From Mesostigma viride (lineage: Eukaryota; Streptophyta; Mesostigmatophyceae; Mesostigmatales; Mesostigmataceae), in assembly GCA_009746045.1 (NCBI GenBank), contig RPFO01000072.1, forward strand, positions 2,493,985 to 2,557,984: a stretch of 64,000 nucleotides of DNA. Direction: 5' to 3'. The notes below the pieces were generated by a model. That model made no database searches and was not told where the DNA came from. It saw nothing but the letters and a program-made list of their open reading frames with translations. The number at the start of each line of letters is the position of its first letter. The first letter of the stretch is position 1. Shown here one piece after another: positions 46,390 to 61,100 of the stretch. A program made the position numbers and the translations under genes.

Positions 46390-47335
46390 CCTAGTTACAG
46401 GGGTGTGGGCACCGCGGCCCGAATCGCTATGAATGCCATACTTGGTCACACGCGGAGCCGGCCCCACAGGCTTAGGGGTGGTCTCCTTCATCACTACTTG
46501 CCATCTATCCTTGCGCACCATCTGCCTCCATATTACAGACAAACCAGGAGGCTGCCCGGGGGTGAGCTAGCCCGTCACGTCTAGTGTAGCACATGTCCAT
46601 GCCGAGTCTATCACGAAAAGTCCACGGGTGGCGGCCCTGCCGCGCGCGGCCGGGGGCACGCCAGGTGAGGACATATCGCCCAGGCTGGGCGGACTTGGTG
46701 CCAGCTAGTCTATCTGAGGTATCTACCTGATCTGTGCGGGCCAGGTGCATGCCCGGCTAGGCCCAGGCCGGCCTGTGCCTAATAATGTGGGAAACATAGG
46801 GCAAATCAGCGTACAAATCCTCATCACTAATGTGCAAACCAAAGGGGATGTTAAGGGCCTTGCGCAGCATCTTGGTGACGGCGCCGTCGAGTCGTTGCTC
46901 CAGCTCCTGCGTCAGTGTCCACGTCTCGGCGCCGTAGGTCAGGATCGACAGAATGACGACCTTGAAGAGGTCACGCTTGACGATCCGGGGTAGGGCGGGG
47001 TTGCTCCACCAGCGGTGGTGGTCATGGAGCTTGCGCCCACGCCATGCCGATCCGTGTCGTCATGCGATCGTCCTCGCAGTCGGGAAGCCAACTGCCGAGC
47101 AGCTTGAAGCGGCCTGAAGCAGGGTAGTTGACCTCGGCATCGTCTAAGAGGCGGAGTGTGGGTGGGGGCCCTGCCATGCCGAGGGCCAGGGCCTCCGTTT
47201 TGGGGCTGATTTCTAGACCAACCGCCCGAGCCTCCGGAGCGCCAGGCAGTCCAGCCAAAGTTGGGCAGACTCCGGCTTCTCGATGAGCGTGATGTCGTCG
47301 CGGCATAAATGAGGTCAGCTAGTAAATTCTGCTTG
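46390..47335 (-). pseudogene. Non-LTR retrotransposon reverse transcriptase remnant
   Basis: Read leftwards it begins at the palm: LIYA, then DDITLIEKPESAQLWLD, the YADD catalytic box broken by a 2-base insertion near 47,300. Next come ISPKTEALALG, FKLLGSWLPDCEDD, RIGMAWAQ, and the thumb motif ILTYGAETWTLTQELEQRLD (about 46,880-46,950). The tail domain follows (RHR, LARTDQVDTS, GRARQGRHPWTFRDRLGMD). At least three frame changes make it non-functional. The endonuclease and 5' half are absent. YGAETW is typical of LINE clades with a C-terminal RT extension. The exact clade is not determined. Confidence 0.75.
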
Positions 47336-47520
47336 TTAGTCGGCCCCCCTTCCCCAAGCTCGTTCGTGATCGCTAGGCCAGGGGCACGGCCTGCAATGCT
47401 AGCAAAGCGGCTCGCCAGTATAATCCGGCGGTTACGGTTGAAACGCAGTATCGAAAAAGTTACGCACGCGACGTACAAGCAGCTAGTGACGACTCCAAAA
47501 GCAATACGTACGGGGTTTAA

Positions 47521-48879
47521 TTGGAAAAGGAGCTTTCCGGCTCCCAGCCCAACCCACTCGCCATCGTCCTTGCCGGCCCAGTCGACTGGGCCCGCAAACC
47601 CACCGCCAGCAAACCCATCGCCAAGCGCCTCGCCAGAGCCCAAGAAATTCTGCTACGAAACATGCAAATGGCGACAGTACCTGGACACGCAAGCTTTTCT
47701 TTCCGCAGCTTGCTGCGCCTGACCGACGCAGAATGCGCCGAGATAGTGCATTACTACGCACTGGAACACAAGCTCCGTGGGCCCGATGGGCCCATCCCCG
47801 CTGACCACTGACCAGGTGGAGGAGTTCCTCGTCCTGCCAGAATTCAACCATTGCCTCGCCATCATCTTCAGCTTCTTCAAGCTCACTGAAGGCGACCTCG
47901 TCGCTTGGCTCCGCAACCCAGCCCAGCTGCCTGCGCAGCCGGCAGCCACACCGGCTCCCTCCCTCTGCAATGATATGACATCCGAGCAGTGCTGGAGGAG
48001 TGCACGTGACCTGGCCGCTGGCCGAGAAGATGACATTGATGACCACAGCGCTCAATTAACACGGAGGAGGCCAAGGTCTCCAATACGGAAACCAAGGTCG
48101 CACACAACTAGTTACAACCTCAGCTCACGGCGCTGCAGACGTTCCACGTACGGCGCGCAGCTAGGCAATGATCTGAGGCGCATGCTGCACTCCTCTCCCG
48201 CCTCAACCAGGTGGAGGGGAAGTGCGGCGTGCTCATGAAGAAGCTTGAAGCCATCACCGCCCAAACCGAGGCCCTGGCCACACAGGCCCCCGAAAGATAT
48301 AATAGCGGAGCAGACGGCCACCATCGCCGGCATCCCAGCCACCCCGGCAGGATATGCTGGCGACCTCCCGCCACTCTCCTATGCGGACCTGCTGCGGTCA
48401 GCGACCGCCTCAACCACCGACGCCATCGCCAGACCAACCAACTGGAGGCCACCGACCGCACTCGCCGCAAGTGCATGCCGAGTGGTGTTGCGTCGTTTCC
48501 CCCAGAAGCCAGGTGAGACGTCAACCTCCCTTGCCTACGAGCTCAAGGACCAGCTCCTTACCCTCATGGGCCTGGTGAGTGAGGTAGAACTGCGTTGGTG
48601 CCACCGCCTTCCCCACTCACGGGACAAGGCGGCTCCCCCGCCACCTTGAGTACGTCCTGCTCACCTTTCCCACCCGTGAGGACAAGCAGTGACTCCTCTC
48701 TCGTCGCAAGAAGTTGCACGACCTCGCCTGGACGCTGGACGACGACCTGACCCCCGCTCAGAAGCACCAGCGACGCGACCTGTGGCCGGACGGAATACCT
48801 CCGCCGCAAGCAGGACCCCCAGAAGCCCAAGGTGTACTGGAGGGGCGGCAAGATGTGGACGCCCCCCGCTGCGGGCTAG
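47521..48879 (+). pseudogene. Decayed ORF1 of retrotransposon family E2
   Basis: Frame-shifted relative of the E1 ORF1. Pieces in order: LRLTDAECAEIVHYYALEHK, DQVEEFLVLPEFNHCLAIIF, then LSYADLLRSATASTTDA, RRFPQKPGETSTSLAYELKD, VLLTFPTREDKQ followed by a stop, RRKKLHDLAWTLDDDLTPAQ with KHQRRDLWP, and KVYWRGGKMWTPPAAG, ending at TAG 48877-48879. The order and motifs (GETSTSL, DDDLT-AQ, VYWRG) match E1 ORF1, while overall identity is low. No RT follows; the E2 tail does. Confidence 0.65.
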
Positions 48880-49278
48880 AATAGCTTGCATAATAGCCCT
48901 ACCTTGTATCCATGGTAGTCACTGCCGCTATGGCAGCCATGCTTAGAATGTTGCTCACGCACGGTACACAACCAGCCACAGCCTTAGCTTAGTCTTTGTA
49001 CAGCCATGCTACGTCATGGCTTCGATCAGATTACTTGCCCACGCTCCTTGCTATGATATGCTCACATGGGTCTTATTGCACCCACAGTTTGCCGGATCGT
49101 TAGCATGTCTTTTAGCTAGCGCGCCCGAATGCAGCTGTGGCATGCCTTTGGCATGAAGGAGACTGGGGGTCTCTGCCCTTTCGATCTCCTGTTGTGCACA
49201 CACAGGGATTAAAAGCAAGTCGGTGCTCCGTGACTCGATCCCCAACGGGAGCACGAGTTTAATTAATTAATTAATTAG
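48880..49278 (+). mobile_element. 3' tail of E2
   Basis: Follows the decayed ORF1 stop after about 115 bp and shares its last 280 bp with the orphan tails at 37,133 and 49,385. Ends GTGCTCCGTGACTCGATCCC, CAACGGGAGCACG and (TTAA)n. Confidence 0.6.
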
Positions 49279-49384
49279 TTCGAATGTTTGCCTAGCTAGG
49301 TGCCGACATACCTAGTCACGCGTGCTCCACTAACATACGCACGGTACACCGCTAGCCATAGCCTTATTCTGATAGCCTTAGCCT

Positions 49385-49668
49385 ATTTTCCTTGTACAGC
49401 CATGCTACGTCCTGGCTATGCCCAGATTACTTGCCCACGCTCCTTGTTATGACATGCTCACGTACATGCATGGGTCTTATTGCACCCACAGATCCTGCCG
49501 GATCGTATAGCGTGTCCGATTGCAGCTGTGGCATGCCTTTGGCCGATGAAGGAGAAAGGGGGTCTCTGCCCTTTCTTCTGCTGTGCACACACAGGGATTA
49601 AAAGCACTTCGGTGCTCCGTGACTCCCCAACGGGCGCACTCGAGTTTAATTAATTAATTAATTAATGC
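49385..49668 (+). mobile_element. Orphan 3' tail of E2, copy 3
   Basis: Same segments as the two other E2 tails, ending GTGACTCCCCAACGGGCGCA and (TTAA)n. Confidence 0.6.
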
Positions 49669-52134
49669 ATGAAGGCATGCCAACACTCGGAGGCCCAACG
49701 GCCAGCCCGGGTGGAATTCCACAACAAGGAAAACAAAATGCAGGCTTTGTAGGCACCCTGAGCATGGATGATCGAGTATATAAGTGAGATCAATGGCTGT
49801 TCCTGGCTGGCCGCGCATGGCCGGCGGTCCAATTAGTTTTGACTTTTTCCTCTTCTATTGGCTGGGGGCGTTGTTTAAGTCGGAAGTTAAGGGGAAAATA
49901 ATCCTGGTTCCATATCGCGGGGGCCGCTAGCACGTGCACCCGTTGGGGAGACACAGAGTATTAACCTCGATGAATGGATGGATGAGCAAGTATAATCCTA
50001 CCGGACTACCGGTTCTATTGTATCAATCTAATGCCTGGACTAACAAACCAAGGGACATGCCATGTAACAGCTAGTGCAAAGCCCTAGCGGCCGGGTCACG
50101 CCGCTAGCCGGTTCTAGGTGGTATTGTTGAGGCAGGGTTTCTCAATTTTAGCCATCTGGGGATCACTTGAATGGTTTGCTCTCAAATTTGCTGCGATGTG
50201 AGCGTGGTGTTTAGTAACCTTGGAACAAACTGAAACATGTGGGACGAGTATAATGCCACTGCTTATTACTGGTGTCAGAGTGAATGCCTCGAAACTTAAG
50301 CCTGGGACTTAATGATTCGGCGTGGATTTTGTGGAGGTGACAAATAATGTGGGCCAATTAATGTCCATGACTAGGACTAGGGAACTCTCCCCCAAATTCT
50401 CCGTCTGCATGATGCCACCCTCGGCATGGGGAGTGCCATGCGCCTGCGGATTCTTGTCTTGAGAATCAGCTGTATGCTCGTTGAGAGCATGCCAGCACGG
50501 GCATCGTGCAGCTCCATATATTCAGCATTTGCAAAGCTCGATAATATGTGATCAAGGGTCTGTTGCACCGGGTCAGTCCCCCAAAGGCCTAGCGTTGTGT
50601 CTATGATAGTATTAATAGTCCTCACTCCTTTCTGTCAGTTGCTAGAGGAATGCGGAAAACGTGTGATACTCGCCAGCATGGATCCGCTGCCGTGCTGGGA
50701 AAATTCAGTTTTCGGAGCTGCCGTGCTCGCCAGCGTACTTCAATATAAAATACTGTGTAGGAAACTTGTCCGAGCTATCATGGACTTTCCAACCAGGATA
50801 TTAAGCCCAGACCGTCGGTTTGGTTTGGTGGTCTGGTGGGTGGTGAGCGTAAAAATGCGATTAATTCAGGGAGGGATCGTAGAAACAGAGCCGGTGCATT
50901 CATTTGCCCAAATGCACAGGGTCCGCTTGCCAGCGATGCATTTGTCTGGAGGTTGGTTGCAGTTTTCACTAGGCATGACGTCTAAACTTTTCTGGTCGTT
51001 ACGCAGGCCTAAACAACCGCTGCAGGAGATGCATGAAACCGTTTTTCGCCGAGCTTTGGCATTTATCGGAATGGTGGTCGGTGGAATGTAGACTTCAGAA
51101 AACTTCAGTACCGACACGATTATTTTGTCCGACCTGAGCAGTGAGCAGTGAGCGGCAGCGTCCTCCAACACGTACAGGAGCAGGCTGACTGCGTGAGTCA
51201 CCCGTCGACGTCGGCCGTCGAGGCGTCGACGCGGTAGGTACCGGTATACCACGGTGACAGATGAGGCAGATATTTCCAGATGGCGCAATTGGCTCGCAGA
51301 TGGCGCAGCACGTGTGACGTGCGCAATGCTGTGCATGTACGTGGTTGTCAGTCTGGCTTTAGGTAAGATTATAGGAAGCACAGGATGGGTAATTAGTAGT
51401 AATTGCATCAGACGGGACGTTCAGAAGCGTCAGATAAGTAGTAATGAAAAGCTTACAGGTGTACGTAACTTGCTAGCTGCGTGACGAAGGCTGTATCATC
51501 ACAGGCTTTCCGAGAAGCCATTGTTTGTACTTGTGCATGCGCAATAAACTACTTATCGGTTTCCACAGACGGATAGATATAGGGAATTTGGCCTCTAGGT
51601 GTTTGAGCTCGCCCTAACGGTTGCCCACTGACGGCCAACTTAATATGAGTTCTGTCGGGGTTCACCCGCAAGCTTTTAGCCTTTTATCCATCCCCCCCCC
51701 TGCCGGAGAGGTTTTCGAGCGTCGCGGGAATTCGGCACTCCTGCCGCCAGCGTTGCGACGAGGGGCTTTACTACCACGGAATACTCTCAACGGGCGTCGT
51801 TCCCGGCATTTTCGGATTGCCAAGGCACCCTTAGAGGCCACTGCTCGGCGCGTTACCTCAAATGCGTTAAAATGTACGCACAAGTTGGTATCAATCTGGG
51901 GAGGATGTAACTGTATATATCATGCCATTCTCACATCCGTAATTTATCATTCTCAATGAATATATATCATGCAGGCTCACTTTGCTCGTCACCTAAGAAA
52001 TAGGTATAATGGAAAGAGGAACGCATCATAGCACTTTTCATTGCAGCAAGGCATCACGTTGTAGAAGGATGCCGACCGTGTTCAGAACGCGGGATGATGC
52101 AGCATGCTCAGTCATTTGTTTGTAACTGTTGATC
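49669..52134. other. Unassigned stretch upstream of the second CCD gene
   Basis: Contains a degraded tail hairpin near 49,940 (CACCCGTTGGGGAGACACAG). Several frames up to 180 codons are open but none is recognisable. It may contain the promoter and a first non-coding exon of the CCD gene that follows. Confidence 0.35.
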
Positions 52135-55100
52135 ATGGAGTGCGTTTCTAATCTCTTGCGACTACTGTCTGGTTTCATGTGTTCCCTCGGTACCTTCCAC
52201 TTTCCAGCGCGTCCGGGGGAGACGCCGCCGATCGTCCCCAAGCTGATCGATTTTCTGGACGACACAATCAACCTGCTGGCGCCGCGGAGCAGTAGCCTCA
52301 ACGGTCAGGACCCGCTCCAGGGGAACTTTGCGCCCGTCACCGAAGAGCTCCACAAGCCCAACCTGCGCGTCATCTCGGGGGAACTTCCCGCGGACTTGAA
52401 TGGGTAAACCCAGAATACCCTAAACCCTAGAGTCCACAGGACGTCTAGAACTTGTTTCCTCGCCCAGCTGGCTGACAACTGCTTATGAAAACATGTCATT
52501 GACCGGTCGGTGTGCCATGTCAGCTGCACCATGGGGATGACGTCAGCTTGCTCCGCAAAGCAATGGTTATTTTCTGCCGCTCTGGGACTTGCTTGGCTGG
52601 CCAAAGGGTGAGCTGATTGCAACGAGCTGAAATGTGGCAAGGGGCAAAGCCAACTAGTAAACATTGCGACAACTGTTCATCTCTACTGTAGCTGTCATAG
52701 ATGTGCCACCCAGCCAAACCCGGCTTTCGCATTTCACCCCCACCAGTCCCACGTTGAGTTGTCCTCCTCATTCCCCCCCCCTGTGTTACCAATCATCCCC
52801 CCCCCCCCCCCCCCCCCAACCACCAGTTCAACCCACTTTCTCCATGGTTGATATTTCTGTCCCTCTCGTCAAGCTGTTGACGCCTGCACAGAGCCCGGCA
52901 AAGAGCTCCCTGCGTATGCCTGTCATGCGGCTATTTGAAATGCTGTCGCATGCTCCCATGTCCTGCAGGGCATTCATCCGAAATGGGCCCAACCCAAAGC
53001 TGAAACCGACCAACGGCTACCTCTGGTGCGTCATGCGTGTACACCAGCGCGCGGATGAGCATGTTTTCTGAGTAACGGAGCTTGTTTGACTGCGCTTTCT
53101 GGGCGACCGTCAAAGCCAAGCAGTCACATACTATGTAGCCCCGTATAGCGGTTATACAGCGTTATGCACTTGGATGTTGAGAATGTTTGTATGTTGGGAC
53201 TGGCGAAGGGTGGTGTGGGGGACGTTGAGCAGAATTAGGGATGCTTGCCAGAAAGGTATGCGAGAGCCCTACTACTCAGACGTCTGACTATGATGTAGTA
53301 TGTCACAACGTCCAACAGTAGCTGTGACGCGGTATGGCACAACGTCCAACAGTAGCCATGACGTAGTATGGCACAACGTCCAACAGTAGCCATGACGTAG
53401 TATGGCACAACGTCCAACAGTAGCCATGACGTAGCATGGCACAACGTCCAACAGTAGCCATGACGTAGTATGGCATAGTGTCCAACAGGAGCTGCTGTAC
53501 TACCCTGGAGGCATCGCTTTCATACCTATGCATGCCTTGGTAGTGCGCGGCCAGCTTCAGGATGGATGCCCTGCCTGACTTCTGTCCCACGATGAGCTCA
53601 GGGCTCAAGCTTGAACAGGCTTTGTCAGGTCTTTTGGCTTGTTCTTTGCGGCTCATCAGCCCAGGCCAAACGTTTCCAAACCTTGGTAGCATTTCATTCA
53701 TTAGTAAAACAGCTGCTTGGTGTGCTCATGTCGCATGGCATCCTTAGTGTTGCGTGCTTAGAAGCAAGTGGGCACTAGAAATGAGAGGCCTGCTTCGCTT
53801 CTCTCTGATGCCTTTGCCCTGTTTCGTTCACTCACTGCTATTCATGGAACTAGAGGGTTGGCCCACGGACTGCCTGCCTGCCCATACATGGCAGTCCAGG
53901 AACGCTAGCTGTTTGGATGGTGGCAATCGGCCATGGCAATGTGGAATGGCAATGGTGCACCGATGCACGCGCTTGTGAAACGGAGGGCTGGTTGCGTGTG
54001 GGCTATGGGCTACGGAGCCACTTGGTGTATGATTTGTCATCTGCCTGCGGTCCACAACTGGTCGGGAGCGGTTTGCAGACAAACCGCTTTGCCGGGCAGC
54101 CACACGAATGTCACTATAGCAATGCCAGCTACAACGATGCTGTTGCTGTAGGAGGCAGCCGCTGGTGGCATGGTTGAATGAAACTTTCTCCTCATGACTT
54201 CTAACCTGGCTACTGATTTTTCCTGCGTTTGTATTCGGTGGAACTGGTGGCACCCTTGTGCGATTCCCGGCATCCTGCGGTTGTGAACCCACCGGCTTGG
54301 TCCGTTGGGATGACCGCGATTACGGCCACATGGTGAATTCCCGGCGCTGCGCGGGAGGACCCTGGGCGACTCCGGACAATGGGCGCGTTCTGAACTCTGT
54401 AATGGGCCCATATCGCTGGGACTTGGCGCATGGCGCTTGACGTTTGGGTACCTCTGGCGACGTGCCGTGCTGGCGACTGGCGATGGCGCATGCTTGCGGT
54501 GCTACTTGCTTTTGCGGGGGGCGCAATTGCCGCTGGCGTTGGCCAGGATTGATGGGGACGGGTGCGTACTGGCACCCTTTTTCTGCAAATAAGCAGTTAC
54601 AAGCTAACTGATTGAGCCCAACGTGGGTGCACTGACAGCCACATGGTCACCGTGCGGTCCATAACCAACTTGGATCATGTCCTGCTGATCGTTGGCATTT
54701 GTGCACTCCCTTACTTGACAGAACCCCTCATTTTGGAATGCATGCTCTCACGCTCGAACATGTTGATTGTTCACACGGGATCAAACGCATAATTGAGTAC
54801 ATCATCCCTCAAGTTCCCGGGCTATGCTCTCTGCACTTAGTTATATCTGGCCATGCCCTTAGCTATATGTCGTCCTGTAAATGCTGTTCAAGTAAGTGAG
54901 CTGCTTTACTTCTTCTCCCGTTAACGTCTGTTCGGGCTAGAGGGCCAGGGGTGAGGTACGAGGTGGCCACCCTGAGCCCGCCGACACCAGCCCGTAGATG
55001 TAAATGCCCTCTCATCCTTAAGGTGTGACGAGTCGCTTGATTCACTCTTGTCTGCCGCATTTAATATGCTCGGTTGACTGCTAACGTGAAAGCCTCTAGT

Positions 55101-58100
55101 GGTGCCATATTTTTTTTCCCGTTCGCCAGCATGCTGCACGCTGTGCGGGTCAAGGGTGGGAAGGCCACATACAGCAACCACCTGATCCAAACCAACCGGG
55201 TGCTGGGGGAGTTGCAGGCGGGACGTGCATTCAACGTCAAGGTGAGGAACAGATGCTTTGCTCGTACTTGGTTGTGGGTGCCTGTGATTTCTTGAATTTA
55301 TAGCCTGTCTGCTCTCGATTTTCTAGGCGCGTTTTAGCGCGCGTAATTAAATGGTTGTGGGTAGAACTGGGGGGGGGGGGCGGGGGGGGGGGGGGGAAAG
55401 AAGGGGGGGAGGCCAGCAGGGAAGGGGATGGCCCCTTCATACAGGGTGATCACCCGTGTTGGTCTATCCTATACACCGGGTATGGCAGTATGGACCAGCG
55501 TGGATGATCAATGCGCAGGGTGGCTTACCCTGGTGCTTTTCCCACACCATGATGTCGTGCCGCTGCCGTACTTGCGGGTGTGCTGGTTTCTGGTTAATCA
55601 GTTCTGGTTAATGAATTGTTTTATAGTTAACCAATTTCTGGATCGTTTGTTTCTGTTGAGTGGATGTCTGGCACCCCCCTGGGGACAGGTGGGCGATATG
55701 TTCGGTGTTCCTGGCCTTCTGCGTGTGATGCTCGACAAGTGGCGGCGCCACATCGGCCTTGTGGACCCTGAGAGCAGCCAGAATGGTGTGTGCGGCAGCA
55801 GGCATGTAGACGTGCTTCTTGTGACAGAGTCGACCAATAGTGTTGATGTCAGGAGGTGTGCGGAGTGCTGACTGCTATCGTTGTTGTGAAATGCTGTAAT
55901 GTGGTCAGAGTTTGGGTTGCCTGTTTATGGAAAGTGCTTAGGCAAAGCCTGTCTGGGTGGGCATGACGCTTGCCGTAGCATGTGACTGGGAAGCTGTGAT
56001 TGTGGTTGTGCATGAGTGCTGGGGGGGGAGGGGGCGAGAAGGAAGGAGACCTAGGATTGCGTGGTGAGGGAATGGGTGCGCATGGGCATGTTTGCAAGGG
56101 AATGGGTGTGCTTGTTGGCATGTTTGCAAGCTATGGCCACCCTGTTCAGTGGATCGTGGTTACCAAACTGGAGTCGGTTGTGGTTACCCTGGCTGGCATA
56201 CCAATCATAATTAAAAAGTCATGACCGTTTGACTAAGGTCAGGTCTTGTTACCGTTTCCCCTCATCTCCCGTTTTTCCCTCTACCCTTTGGCCGCTCGCC
56301 CCTGTCTCCCCCCCCCCATCACCTTTCCACTCCAGGCAACATCTCCATCGTGTTTCATGCCGGCCAGCTAATGGCACTGAATGAGAACGACTTACCATGT
56401 GAGTACGAGATGTGAAAACAAAAATGACCTCACATGTGAGTTGGTACACAAGCGAAGCGGGGCAAGGCTAGGTTGGGCTCGGCTAGCGTAGGCTAGGCGG
56501 TGTTGGCCTAGGCTAGGCGGTCTTTGGATGATGCTTGGCGGCGTTGCGTGAAGCTAGGTGGTGTTGGGCTCTTGGGCTAGGCGACGCGCGTTGAGGCTGG
56601 ACAGGCCATGCTGGCTGTGTGATGAGGGCTAGGCTGGTTAGGCAGGCAAAACTCATCCACAACGGCCAGGCAGCTTACAGTCCCATGACGTGTTTCGGGC
56701 TTGCACGTAAGAGCAGGGTCAAACATGACTTTATTTAGCGTGACGAAATCTTCTTTGCCTGTCTCAGGGGAATGTTGTTTTGTCCATCGTCCGCTGTGCA
56801 AGACGCCAAGGAGGATTTATAAATGCATCGACTGATCTCATATTTTTCCGTCGACCCGGTGTGAGCCTACTCTTAGGACAGCTGCCGCTTGCAAGTCGTG
56901 GCTAATGCAACGCAACCATGGGCCTTTTTTTACCAATGGGAGCTAGGGGAGTAGTTGCTACAAAAGCAACATGCCTTGTAGCCCATCTAGGCCAATTTTC
57001 TGTCACTTTTGGTCATCACTCGTGCCTATTGTCCTTGCCCCCATCTTTGGCAGACACCATGAAACTTGTGGCACGATTGGTCATCACTCGCGCCTATTGT
57101 CCTTGCCCCCATCTTTGGCAGACACCATGAAACTTGTGGCACGATTGGTCATCACTCGTGCCTATTGTCCTTGGCCCCATCTTTGGCAGACACCATGAAA
57201 CTTGTGGCACTTTTGGTCATCACTCGTGCCTATTGTCCTTGCCCCCATCTTTGGCAGACACCATGAAACTTGTGGCACTTTTGGTCATCACTCGCGCCTA
57301 TTGTCCTTGCCCCCATCTTTGGCAGACACCATGAAACTTGTGGCACGATTGGTCATCACTCGTGCCTATTGTCCTTGCCCCCATCTTTGGCAGACACCAT
57401 GAAACTTGTGGCACGATTGGTCATCACTCGTGCCTATTGTCCTTGCCCCCATCTTTGGCAGACACCATGAAACTTGTGGCACGATTGGTCATCACTCGTG
57501 CCTATTGTCCTTGCCCCCATCTTTGGCAGACACCATGAAACTTGTGTCACGATTGGTCATCACTCGCGCCTATTGTCCTTGCCCCCATCTTTGGCAGACA
57601 CCATGACACTTGTGTCACGATTGGTCATCACTCGTGCCTATTGTCCTTGGCCCCATCTTTGGCAGACACCATGAAACTTGTGGCACTTTTGGTCATCACT
57701 CGTGCCTATTGTCCTTGCCCCCATCTTTGGCAGACACCATGACACTTGTGTCACGATGGGTCATCACTCGTGCCTATTGTCCTTGCCCCCATCTTTGGCA
57801 GACACCATGAAACTTGTGCCACTTTTGGTCATCACTCGTGCCTATTGTCCTTGCCCCCATCTTTGGCAGACACCATGAAACTTGTGGCACTTTTGGTCAT
57901 CACTCGCGCCTATTGTCCTTGCCCCCATCTTTGGCAGACACCATGAAACTTGTGGCACGATTGGTCATCACTCGTGCCTATTGTCCTTGCCCCCATCTTT
58001 GGCAGACACCATGAAACTTGTGGCACGATTGGTCATCACTCGTGCCTATTGTCCTTGCCCCCATCTTTGGCAGACACCATGAAACTTGTGGCACGATTGG

Positions 58101-61100
58101 TCATCACTCGTGCCTATTGTCCTTGCCCCCATCTTTGGCAGACACCATGAAACTTGTGCACGATGGGTCATCACTCGTGCCTATTGTCCTTGCCCCCATC
58201 TTTGGCAGACACCATGAAACTTGTGGCACGATTGGTCATCACTCGTGCCTATTGTCCTTGCCCCCATCTTTGGCAGACACCATGAAACTTGTGTCACGAT
58301 TGGTCATCACTCGTGCCTATTGTCCTTGCCCCCATCTTTGGCAGACACCATGAAACTTGTGGCACGATTGGTCATCACTCGTGCCTATTGTCCTTGCCCC
58401 CATCTTTGGCAGACACCATGAAACTTGTGGCACTTTTGGTCATCACTCGTGCCTATTGTCCTTGCCCCCATCTTTGGCAGACACCATGAAACTTGTGGCA
58501 CGATTGGTCATCACTCGTGCCTATTGTCCTTGCCCCCATCTTTGGCAGACACCATGAAACTTGTGGCACTTTTGGTCATCACTCGTGCCTATTGTCCTTG
58601 CCCCCATCTTTGGCAGACACCATGAAACTTGTGGCACTTTTGGTCATCACTCGCGCCTATTGTCCTTGCCCCCATCTTTGGCAGACACCATGAAACTTGT
58701 GGCACGATTGGTCATCACTCGTGCCTATTGTCCTTGCCCCCATCTTTGGCAGACACCATGAAACTTGTGGCACTTTTGGTCATCACTCGTGCCTATTGTC
58801 CTTGCCCCCATCTTTGGCAGACACCATGAAACTTGTGTCACGATTGGTCATCACTCGTGCCTATTGTCCTTGCCCCCATCTTTGGCAGACACCATGAAAC
58901 TTGTGGCACGATTGGTCATCACTCGTGCCTATTGTCCTTGCCCCCATCTTTGGCAGACACCATGAAACTTGTGGCACGATGGTCATCACTCGTGCCTATT
59001 GTCCTTGCCCCCATCTTTGGCAGACACCATGAAACTTGTGGCACGATTGGTCATCACTCGTGCCTATTGTCCTTGCCCCCATCTTTGGCAGACACCATGA
59101 AACTTGTGGCACGATTGGTCATCACTCGTGCCTATTGTCCTTGCCCCATCTTTGGCAGACACCATGAAACTTGTGGCACGATTGGTCATCACTCGTGCCT
59201 ATTGTCCTTGCCCCCATCTTTGGCAGACACCATGAAACTTGTGGCACTTTTGGTCATCACTCGTGCCTATTGTCCTTGCCCCCATCTTTGGCAGACACCA
59301 TGAAACTTGTGGCACGATTGGTCATCACTCGTGCCTATTGTCCTTGCCCCCATCTTTGGCAGACACCATGAAACTTGTGGCACGATTGGTCATCACTCGT
59401 GCCTATTGTCCTTGCCCCCATCTTTGGCAGACACCATGAAACTTGTGGCACGATTGGTCATCACTCGTGCCTATTGTCCTTGCCCCCATCTTTGGCAGAC
59501 ACCATGAAACTTGTGGCACGATTGGTCATCACTCGTGCCTATTGTCCTTGCCCCCATCTTTGGCAGACACCATGAAACTTGTGGCACGATTGGTCATCAC
59601 TCGTGCCTATTGTCCTTGCCCCCATCTTTGGCAGACACCATGAAACTTGTGGCACTTTTGGTCATCACTCGTGCCTATTGTCCTTGCCCCCATCTTTGGC
59701 AGACACCATGAAACTTGTGTCACGATTGGTCATCACTCGTGCCTATTGTCCTTGCCCCCATCTTTGGCAGACACCATGAAACTTGTGGCACGATTGGTCA
59801 TCACTCGTGCCTATTGTCCTTGCCCCCATCTTTGGCAGACACCATGAAACTTGTGGCACGATTGGTCATCACTCGTGCCTATTGTCCTTGCCCCCATCTT
59901 TGGCAGACACCATGAAACTTGTGGCACGATTGGTCATCACTCGTGCCTATTGTCCTTGCCCCCATCTTTGGCAGACACCATGAAACTTGTGGCACGATTG
60001 GTCATCACTCGTGCCTATTGTCCTTGCCCCCATCTTTGGCAGACACCATGAAACTTGTGGCACGATTGGTCATCACTCGTGCCTATTGTCCTTGCCCCCA
60101 TCTTTGGCAGACACCATGAAACTTGTGGCACGATTGGTCATCACTCGTGCCTATTGTCCTTGCCCCCATCTTTGGCAGACACCATGAAACTTGTGGCACG
60201 ATTGGTCATCACTCGTGCCTATTGTCCTTGCCCCCATCTTTGGCAGACACCATGAAACTTGTGGCACGATTGGTCATCACTCGTGCCTATTGTCCTTGCC
60301 CCCATCTTTGGCAGACACCATGAAACTTGTGGCACGATTGGTCATCACTCGTGCCTATTGTCCTTGCCCCCATCTTTGGCAGACACCATGAAACTTGTGG
60401 CACTTTTGGTCATCACTCGTGCCTATTGTCCTTGCCCCCATCTTTGGCAGACACCATGAAACTTGTGGCACGATTGGTCATCACTCGTGCCTATTGTCCT
60501 TGCCCCCATCTTTGGCAGACACCATGAAACTTGTGGCACGATTGGTCATCACTCGTGCCTATTGTCCTTGCCCCCATCTTTGGCAGACACCATGAAACTT
60601 GTGTCACGATTGGTCATCACTCGTGCCTATTGTCCTTGCCCCCATCTTTGGCAGACACCATGAAACTTGTGTCACGATTGGTCATCACTCGTGCCTATTG
60701 TCCTTGCCCCCATCTTTGGCAGACACCATGAAACTTGTGGCACGATTGGTCATCACTCGTGCCTATTGTCCTTGCCCCCATCTTTGGCAGACACCATGAA
60801 ACTTGTGGCACGATTGGTCATCACTCGTGCCTATTGTCCTTGCCCCCATCTTTGGCAGACACCATGAAACTTGTGGCACGATTGGTCATCACTCGTGCCT
60901 ATTGTCCTTGCCCCCATCTTTGGCAGACACCATGAAACTTGTGGCACGATTGGTCATCACTCGTGCCTATTGTCCTTGCCCCCATCTTTGGCAGACACCA
61001 TGAAACTTGTGGCACGATTGGTCATCACTCGTGCCTATTGTCCTTGCCCCCATCTTTGGCAGACACCATGAAACTTGTGGCACGATTGGTCATCACTCGT

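Noticed and set aside
50597-51091. 165-codon open frame upstream of the second CCD gene
   Set aside because: No recognisable domain, ordinary composition for chance frames, and an equally long frame on the other strand.
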